NCBI RefSeq assembly: GCF_900113225.1
Contig: NZ_FOZE01000002.1
Coordinates: 620,001-684,000, forward strand
Reading direction: 5' to 3'
Origin: Mitsuaria sp. PDC51
GTDB lineage: Bacteria; Pseudomonadota; Gammaproteobacteria; Burkholderiales; Burkholderiaceae_C
DNA: 64,000 nt
Under the pieces are notes generated by a model. That model worked only from the letters and a program-made list of their open reading frames with translations. It did no database searches and was not told where the DNA came from. A program made the translations under genes and the position numbers. Below are positions 58,479-64,000 of the stretch, in pieces (within the stretch, counting starts at the first letter, position 1; each line of letters begins with the position of its first letter).

Positions 58479-59690
58479 ATGCCCGCCTTCAAGTACGACG
58501 CCCTCGACGCGTCCGGCAAGTCCCAGCAGGGCCTGCTGGAGGCCGACACCGCGAAAGCCGCGCGCACGCAGCTGCGCGCGCAGGGGCTGGTGCCGATGGA
58601 CGTGAAGCCGGTGGCGGCACCGGCCGGCAAGCAGTCGCGCTTCGCGCGGCGCGCCTTCAAGGCGGCAGGGCTGACGGTGTGGACGCGGCAGCTGGCGGGC
58701 TTGGTCTCGGCGGGCCTGCCGCTGGAGCGCTCGCTGTCGGCGCTGGCCGACGAGGCCGAGGATCCGCGCCAGCGCGAGCTGATGTCGCAGCTGAAGTCCG
58801 AGGTCAATGCGGGCTCGTCCTTCGCACGGGCGCTGGCGATCGCGCCGCGCGAGTTCGACGACGTCTACCGCGCGGTGGTCGCCGCCGGCGAGCAGAGCGG
58901 CGCGCTGGGCCCGGTGCTGGAGAGCCTGGCGGACGACCTCGAGGAGCAGCAGCGGCTGCGCTCGGAGCTGTTCGGCGCGCTGGCCTATCCGGTGATCGTC
59001 TGCATCATCGCGGTGCTGGCGGTGAGCTTCCTGCTGACCTACGTCGTGCCGCAGGTGGCGGCGGTCTTCACGCAGACCAAGCAGACGCTGCCGCTGCTGA
59101 CGCGGATCATGATGGGCCTGTCCGACCTGATGCGGACCTGGGGCCTGGCGATCGTGGCGGTGCTGGCGGCGGTGTTCTTCGGCGCGCGCCAGATCCTCAA
59201 GCGCGAAGGTCCGCGGCAGCGTTTCGACGCCGCATGGCTGAACCTGCCGCTGCTGGGCCGGCTCTCGCGCGGCTACAACGCGGCGCGGTTCTCGGGAACG
59301 CTGGCGATGCTGGCCGGCGCCGGCGTGCCCATCCTGAAGGCGCTGCAGGCGGCGGCCGAGACGCTGTCCAACCAGGCGATGCGCGCCGACGCGCTGGACG
59401 CGCTGGCGCAGGTCCGCGAGGGCGCGCCGCTGGGCGCGGCGCTCGCCGGCAAGAAGCGCTTCCCGGGGCTGCTGTCGATGTTCGCGCGCCTGGGCGAGCA
59501 GACTGGCCAGTTGCCCGACATGCTGCAGCGCGCCGCGCGCCAGCTCGGCAACGAGGTCAAGCGCCGCGCGATGACGCTGGCCACGCTGCTGGAGCCGCTG
59601 CTGATCGTGGCCATGGGCGGCGTGGTGATGCTGATCGTGCTGTCGGTGCTGCTGCCGATCATGGACATGAACAAGCTGGCGGCGCAGTAG
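58479..59690 (+). CDS. gspF: Type II secretion system inner-membrane protein GspF
   Basis: A 403-residue polytopic platform protein. Start MPAFKYDALDASGKSQQGLLEAD is the classic GspF N-terminus. Two T2SSF domains (about 70-190 and 270-395) carry TRQLAGLVSAGLPLERSL and the repeat FSGTLAMLAGAGVPILKALQ. Three transmembrane helices are visible, the last being LLIVAMGGVVMLIVLSVLLP. GAGG lies before the ATG. It is the last gene of the gsp operon; a GC-rich hairpin (59725-59743) without a U-tract follows. Confidence 0.96.
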   Translation: MPAFKYDALDASGKSQQGLLEADTAKAARTQLRAQGLVPMDVKPVAAPAGKQSRFARRAFKAAGLTVWTRQLAGLVSAGLPLERSLSALADEAEDPRQRELMSQLKSEVNAGSSFARALAIAPREFDDVYRAVVAAGEQSGALGPVLESLADDLEEQQRLRSELFGALAYPVIVCIIAVLAVSFLLTYVVPQVAAVFTQTKQTLPLLTRIMMGLSDLMRTWGLAIVAVLAAVFFGARQILKREGPRQRFDAAWLNLPLLGRLSRGYNAARFSGTLAMLAGAGVPILKALQAAAETLSNQAMRADALDALAQVREGAPLGAALAGKKRFPGLLSMFARLGEQTGQLPDMLQRAARQLGNEVKRRAMTLATLLEPLLIVAMGGVVMLIVLSVLLPIMDMNKLAAQ

Positions 59691-59784
59691 CCGGGCGCGG
59701 CGCGGCGCTTCGTCCAGCGGCAAGCAGCGGCCTCGGCCGCTTCTGCTGCTTCGGCTGCTTTGCCGCGTCGGCCGCTTCCGACCG

Positions 59785-61059
59785 CTAACGGACGAACGGC
59801 CGGACCGGCTCGGCCGCCGGGACCGCCGCCGTGTCGATCACCTGATCGACGAGATCAGCGAATCGACCCAGCGGGCACCCCCAAGCGCCGCCACACCCGG
59901 GTATCGCCACCGGCTTCACGGCCATGTCGCCCGGCGCATCGAAGCGGCCGCGGCGCAGCGCGCTCAAGGTCGGCATCGCGATGCCCAGCCGCACCTCGGC
60001 ACTGGCCGCCCCGGCGACGAGATCGAAGACCAGCGCGCCGCCTGGCGGATAGTCATCCGGCCGTGCCGGGTCGTGCCAGTCCAGGCCCAGCAGTCCGGCC
60101 ACCGCCGCCAGGTTGGTGTCGTGCCCGACCAAGAACACCGTGCCGGCGCCCACCCCCTGCGCATCGCCCGCGAGCGGTCGCGCGTTGCCCGCGCGCAGCG
60201 CCGCAGAGATCCGCGCCAGCAGATCGGAGGCGCGCCGCCGCGCCGCGACCGGATCGTCCTTCCACTGCTGCGCGAACGCCGCGTTGTGCAGTTCAACGAC
60301 CCGACCGATGCCGGACTCGTCCAGGCGCCCCCAGGCTGGCGCCGGCAGGCCCTCGACGTACTCCAGCATCAGGTTCTCCGCCAGCGTCCCCATCGGCTTG
60401 CGCGGATCCGCCTGGTCGACCAGCAGCTGGTGCCCCGACGCGCGGGCCGCTTGCCGATCCGCTTCGCCAGCGCCGCCGATGAGCACGGCCTGGAGCTCGT
60501 CCAGCCCGTCCTTGGGAATGCGGTCCCGGCGCTTGACCGCGTCGGGGGAGACCTCCTCGTCCGACCCGGCGCTGCCCTGGAAGAGCGGATCGTGCTGCCC
60601 CGCCGGCAGGCCGAAGTGGCCAGCCTCCGGGCAACCGGGCAGCAGCCCCTCCATCAGCGCCTTCGCGCTCGCGTGGTTCCTGGGCGTGCTATCCGAAATC
60701 ACGAGCAGCGGCGCCCCGGCACCGGCCGATGCCGGACATCTCGCCGCGAGCCGATCGAGGCCGAGCTCGTTTCGCCACCAGCCGCCCAGGGCCTTCATCG
60801 CCGCGATGCCATGCGGCGTCAGCTGTCCCGGCGCGACCGGCCACCGCGCCCAGGGCTCGGTGGCGAAGGGCGCGAGCGCCTCGGGCGACTTCGTCGGCGA
60901 GCGCACGCCGTGCCGCATCAGCACGATGCGCAGCACCGGCGCCTGCGCGGGCCGCGAGACCGGCGTTCCGGCGTCCTGCGCCTGCGCCTGCGCCGTCGGC
61001 ATCGTCAGCATCAAGGCCGCCACCGCGGCGGCGACCGCGCTCGCGACGCGCGCGCCCAT
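59785..61059 (-). CDS. Periplasmic histidine acid phosphatase (phytase/glucose-1-phosphatase-like)
   Basis: A 424-residue exported phosphatase of the histidine acid family, AppA/Agp-like. A Sec signal ends PTAQAQAQ (about 28). The catalytic motif RHGVRSPT is at residues 49-56 (His50 is the nucleophile), and the proton-donor HD pair is at 313-314 in LVGHDTN. The family members hydrolyse phytate, sugar phosphates or related esters in the periplasm. The gene overlaps the end of the TonB-dependent receptor by one base (TGATG), so the two are co-translated. The substrate cannot be read from the sequence. Confidence 0.88.
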   Translation of the reverse strand: MGARVASAVAAAVAALMLTMPTAQAQAQDAGTPVSRPAQAPVLRIVLMRHGVRSPTKSPEALAPFATEPWARWPVAPGQLTPHGIAAMKALGGWWRNELGLDRLAARCPASAGAGAPLLVISDSTPRNHASAKALMEGLLPGCPEAGHFGLPAGQHDPLFQGSAGSDEEVSPDAVKRRDRIPKDGLDELQAVLIGGAGEADRQAARASGHQLLVDQADPRKPMGTLAENLMLEYVEGLPAPAWGRLDESGIGRVVELHNAAFAQQWKDDPVAARRRASDLLARISAALRAGNARPLAGDAQGVGAGTVFLVGHDTNLAAVAGLLGLDWHDPARPDDYPPGGALVFDLVAGAASAEVRLGIAMPTLSALRRGRFDAPGDMAVKPVAIPGCGGAWGCPLGRFADLVDQVIDTAAVPAAEPVRPFVR

Positions 61060-63284
61060 CAGAACTTCACCGCCATGTCGACGAACGCGCCCCGGCCCGG
61101 CAGGCCGAAGTACAGCGGCGCGCCGCTCACCGACTGGTTGCCGGCGAACGCGGTGAGCTTCCTCGCGTTGAACAGGTTGTTGACGTCGAGGCTGACGGAG
61201 AAGCCCTTCGTGCCCCAGGGCCCCTGGTCCGCGCGATAGCCGAGCGAGGCGTCCACGCTGCTGTAGCCCCCCAGGCGCTGGCTGTTGGCGAAGACGGTGG
61301 TGCCCTTGGCATCGGTCGTGTTGTCGACGCCGTATTGCGCGCCGACCATCTTGGTCATCAGCGAACCGAACAGCCCTTGCTTGTCGCCGTAGATCAGGCC
61401 GATGGCCGCGGTCGCCCGCGGCGTGCCGGCGACCCGCACCGACCCGCCCTTGTAGGTCGCGTGGTTGAGGCTGGCGTTGGCGTACAGGCTGAGCTGGCGC
61501 GTGAAGGCATAGGTGCCCTCGACCTCGATGCCCTTGTAGACCGCGCCGCCCGCGTTGACGTACACGCTCTCGCTGCCCGCGCCGCTGTCGATCGTCGTCT
61601 GGCTGATGTAGTTGCCGAAGTCGACGCGATAGACGTCGGCGCCGAAGTTGAACTCGCGCGTCGCATAGGCGGTGCCCAGCTGGTAGTTCGTCGTCAGCTC
61701 CGGATCCAGCCCGCGCGCGCCGTTGAGTTGGATCACGTTGACCGGCGGCGCGAGGAAGCCCTTGGCGACCTGCGCGTAGGCGGACCAGTCGTGGCTCAGC
61801 TGGTCGTGCACGCTGATCGAGGGCAGCCAGGCGTCGTAGGTCGCGCTGGCCTTGAGCGGCGCCGGCGGCGTCGACTTGTTGAGCTCGGCATCGATGCCGC
61901 GGCGCACGCTCGAGTAGCGCAGGCCCGGGCTCACCGTCACGCCCTCGGCCGCCTTCCAGTCGTACTGAACGTAGGGCTGGACGGTGTCGGTCGTGTCCTT
62001 CAGCCGGTAGTTGTCGGCATAGCCGTACTTCGTGCCGGTGGCCGCGCCCGTGGTGAAGTCGACCGGCGTCTGCCAGCGCGCGTCGTCGTTGCGCTCCACC
62101 CAGGCACCGACCTGCAAGCGCCCCGGCCCCGCTTCGCGCGCCAGGCGCAGCACGTCGCCATAGGCATGGAAGCCGTTGTCGGCCCGCTTGCCGGGGACGT
62201 CGGTCGCGACCTTGGTGGTCTTCTTTCCCGCCGCGTCGTAGAACTGCACGCCGTTGTGGGACGGATCGGTGTCGGTGGGATCGCTGGTCTTGTCCGACGC
62301 GTGGTCGAAGTCGTTGAAGTAGACCTTGTTGTCGACCGTCCAGCCGCCCAGCGTCGAGGTCACGCCGAGGTAGGTGAAGCTGGACCGGTAGCTCGCGCCG
62401 TTGTAGCCGGCATAGGTCTGCAGCGACGGGTCGTCGCCCAGGCCGAAGCGCCAGCCGTGCTGCGCGATCTGGTCGAGCGTCGCGCCTTGCACCGTGTTCT
62501 GGCGTTCGCGGTTGACGCTGGTGACGAAGGTCAAGGTCGTGTCGTCGCCCAGCGCGCTGACGGTCTTGAGGAACAGGTGCTTGCGGTCATCGCGCGTGTG
62601 CGACAGGAAGGTGTCGCTGGACTCCTTGGAGACCTCCGCGAAGACGCCGGTATCGCCGAAGTTGTGGTCCACCGACAGCCCGGCCGCGCGGGTGTTCCAG
62701 CTGCCCAGGGTGAAGTACGGCGTGATGCCGTCGACGCTGGCCGGATCGCGCGTGCGCAGTGCGATGGTGCCGCCGAAGGTGGCGTTGCCGATCGACGCGC
62801 CGCCGCCCGGACCGCGGTCGATCTGCGCCTGGCCCAGCACGTGGTTGCTGAAGTAGGCCGAGGTGGTGTGATGCAGGTCGCTCGCGTCGCCGAACGGGAT
62901 GCCGTCGAAGGTGATGTTGAACTGGCCGTCCTGGAAGCCGCGCAGGCTGATGCCTTCGCTCTTGCCCAGGCCGGGGCCTTCCGGCGAGCTCACCGTCATG
63001 CTGGGCGCGTACTTGACGATGTCGTCGAAGTTGGCGTTGAAGCGCAGCGCGTCGCGGATGAAGCGCTCATCGATCACCGAGGTCGGCTGGCTGGCATTGA
63101 GCGGCGCGGCGCTGGGTGCGAGCGTGTTCACCGAATTGCCGGTGACGCTGACGACGTCCAGTGTCTGCACGCGCTTGTCGTCGTCGGCATGGGCGGACGG
63201 CAGGCAACTCAGCACCGCGGCGGCGGCGATCAATCGGCGCGCAGACAGGCGGGCGGACAGGCGGGCGGGGCGGACGAGCGGCAT
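61059..63284 (-). CDS. TonB-dependent outer-membrane receptor
   Basis: A 741-residue ligand-gated channel. A Sec signal ends LPSAHA (about 34), followed by a TonB-box-like LDVVSV. The plug domain (about 60-180) carries SEGISLRGFQDGQFNITFDGIPF and RGPGGGASIGNATFGGTIAL. A beta-barrel follows to the C-terminal VDMAVKF with terminal Phe. It overlaps the downstream phosphatase gene by one base, so the pair likely imports the substrate or product of that enzyme, for example phytate or a sugar phosphate. A Pho-box-like repeat sits 47 bp upstream, and no good ribosome site is seen. It is not obviously a siderophore receptor. Confidence 0.9.
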   Translation of the reverse strand: MPLVRPARLSARLSARRLIAAAAVLSCLPSAHADDDKRVQTLDVVSVTGNSVNTLAPSAAPLNASQPTSVIDERFIRDALRFNANFDDIVKYAPSMTVSSPEGPGLGKSEGISLRGFQDGQFNITFDGIPFGDASDLHHTTSAYFSNHVLGQAQIDRGPGGGASIGNATFGGTIALRTRDPASVDGITPYFTLGSWNTRAAGLSVDHNFGDTGVFAEVSKESSDTFLSHTRDDRKHLFLKTVSALGDDTTLTFVTSVNRERQNTVQGATLDQIAQHGWRFGLGDDPSLQTYAGYNGASYRSSFTYLGVTSTLGGWTVDNKVYFNDFDHASDKTSDPTDTDPSHNGVQFYDAAGKKTTKVATDVPGKRADNGFHAYGDVLRLAREAGPGRLQVGAWVERNDDARWQTPVDFTTGAATGTKYGYADNYRLKDTTDTVQPYVQYDWKAAEGVTVSPGLRYSSVRRGIDAELNKSTPPAPLKASATYDAWLPSISVHDQLSHDWSAYAQVAKGFLAPPVNVIQLNGARGLDPELTTNYQLGTAYATREFNFGADVYRVDFGNYISQTTIDSGAGSESVYVNAGGAVYKGIEVEGTYAFTRQLSLYANASLNHATYKGGSVRVAGTPRATAAIGLIYGDKQGLFGSLMTKMVGAQYGVDNTTDAKGTTVFANSQRLGGYSSVDASLGYRADQGPWGTKGFSVSLDVNNLFNARKLTAFAGNQSVSGAPLYFGLPGRGAFVDMAVKF

Positions 63285-63330
63285 GGAGAGCGTCTGGCGG
63301 ATGAAAAGCCGGCGATGCTGGGGCGCCCGG

Positions 63331-63348
63331 ATGTCCGGTCGATGACAG
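63331..63348 (-). promoter_or_regulatory. Possible Pho box upstream of the TonB receptor-phosphatase operon
   Basis: On the minus strand CTGTCAT-CGAC-CGGACAT: two 7-mers at 11-bp spacing, the first identical to the PhoB half-site and the second matching 5 of 7 positions. It lies 47 bp before the receptor ATG and is oriented toward it. Confidence 0.45.
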
Positions 63349-63479
63349 TCGGGCGGCTGTCTCGGATCACCAAATCGACAAGAAGTGTCTGATTCATTGC
63401 GCCATCAATGCCGCGTCAACGCCTGATCACGACGACCTCACGCCGCCATGTCCGATCCGGCGGCGGCCCCCGGGACCCC

Positions 63480-63485
63480 TATCAT
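63480..63485 (+). promoter_or_regulatory. Candidate -10 element (TATCAT) of the 5'-nucleotidase gene
   Basis: TATCAT ends 8 nt before the ATG, with no Shine-Dalgarno sequence in between. Suggests a leaderless mRNA. No good -35 was found. Confidence 0.35.
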
Positions 63486-63493
63486 CCCCACCC

Positions 63494-64000
63494 ATGCCCG
63501 CCTCCCTCGACGGCCGCCTGGTGGTGGCCCTTTCCTCCCGCGCGCTGTTCGACTTCGAAGAGGAGAACCAGCTCTTCGAGAACAGCGACGACCGCGCCTA
63601 CATGCGGCTGCAGCAGCAGCGCCTGGACGAGCCGGCCAAGCCCGGCACCGCCTTCTCGCTGGCGCGCAAGCTGCTCGCCTTCAACGCCCTGGGCGAGACG
63701 CCCCGCGTCGAGGTCGTCGTCCTGTCCCGCAACGATCCGATCTCCGGCATGCGCGTGTTCCGCTCCGCGCAGCATTACGGACTGACCATCGAGCGCGGCG
63801 TCTTCACCCGCGGGCAGAGCCCCTGGCGCTACCTGCGCCCGCTCAAGGCCGACCTGTTCCTCTCCGCCAACGAGGACGACGTGCGCTCCGCCCTCGCCGC
63901 CGGCGTGGCCGCGGCACGCGTCTTCCCGCAGTCGGCGCGCGCCTCGGCCGCCTATCCCGATGAGCTGCGCATCGCCTTCGACGGCGATGCCGTGCTGTTC
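63494..64000 (+). CDS. 5'-nucleotidase (cytosolic 5'-nucleotidase 1-like), N-terminal part
   Basis: The gene runs off the window; 169 codons are visible and the frame is still open. The start MPASLDGRLVVALSSRALFDFEEEN and the segments FSLARKLLAFN, VEVVVLSRNDPISGMRVFRSA, YGLTIERGVFTRGQSPWRYL and LKADLFLSANEDDVRSALAAG match the bacterial homologues of eukaryotic cytosolic 5'-nucleotidase 1. The family dephosphorylates nucleoside monophosphates, and the HAD-like DLF/LSANEDDV portions suit that fold. It is divergent from the receptor-phosphatase operon. Confidence 0.8.
   Translation, partial: MPASLDGRLVVALSSRALFDFEEENQLFENSDDRAYMRLQQQRLDEPAKPGTAFSLARKLLAFNALGETPRVEVVVLSRNDPISGMRVFRSAQHYGLTIERGVFTRGQSPWRYLRPLKADLFLSANEDDVRSALAAGVAAARVFPQSARASAAYPDELRIAFDGDAVLF

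Noticed and set aside
59722-59751. GC-rich hairpin after gspF as a terminator
   Set aside because: The stem is good (AGCGGCC / GGCCGCT) but no U-tract follows on either strand, and the surrounding sequence is a simple GCNGC-type repeat.

Overview
The window is a 64 kb chromosomal segment of a high-GC Gram-negative bacterium, most likely a betaproteobacterium of the order Burkholderiales (Roseateles/Mitsuaria/Rubrivivax-like). The evidence is the two 353-residue general porins ending in Phe, the mlaFEDACB order, the pilMNOPQ-aroKB-dgt block divergent from ponA, coq7, and a type II secretion cluster with gspC divergent from gspG-N, D, E, F. Genus assignment is inference. Coding density is high, and many genes overlap by 1-10 bases (ATGA, GTGA, TGATG), which implies translationally coupled operons. 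No tRNA, rRNA, prophage or CRISPR array was seen.

Layout. 1-1710: the end of zwf and a HexR-type sugar-phosphate regulator. 1813-6107 (minus): a complete Mla phospholipid-transport operon, mlaF-E-D-A-C-B. 6487-13713 (plus): the type IV pilus minor-pilin operon pilE-fimT-pilV-pilW-pilX-pilY1. 13851-20197 (minus): gltB-gltD, glutamate synthase. 20345-21046: a REP-associated tyrosine transposase bracketed by short GGGGWCAG repeats. 21134-31633 (minus): pilM-N-O-P-Q, a Big/Ig-like lipoprotein, aroK, aroB and dgt. 32075-35219: ponA, cyaY and lptM. 35294-35436: a large intergenic inverted repeat. 35468-40764 (minus): a dipeptide-type ABC transporter, dppB-M20 hydrolase-dppC-dppD-dppF, with no binding protein. 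41011-43432: two porins in tandem. 43747-48170: coq7, an OsmC-family protein, a candidate small RNA, ilvA and a divergent CobT-like gene. 48196-59690: the type II secretion system. 59785-63284 (minus): a TonB-dependent receptor with a histidine acid phosphatase, behind a possible Pho box. 63494-64000: the start of a 5'-nucleotidase.

Functionally the window is rich in envelope machinery. It encodes an inner/outer-membrane lipid transport pathway, most of the type IV pilus alignment and secretin complex, the minor pilins and PilY1 adhesin, nearly all of a type II secretion system (the prepilin peptidase is not here), a bifunctional peptidoglycan synthase, porins and a TonB receptor.

The most interesting less-explained signals are these. 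(1) A roughly 105-nt candidate sRNA with a good sigma70 promoter, exposed CUCCUCC motifs and a strong terminator upstream of ilvA. (2) A receptor-phosphatase operon preceded by a Pho-box-like repeat. (3) A surface lipoprotein inserted into the pilQ-aroK operon and overlapping aroK. (4) A CobT homologue whose catalytic-site residues look altered. (5) A cysteine-free MlaA that cannot be a lipoprotein. (6) A recurrent pattern of -10 hexamers 6-10 nt before start codons, suggesting leaderless mRNAs. No wholly novel multi-gene system was evident.
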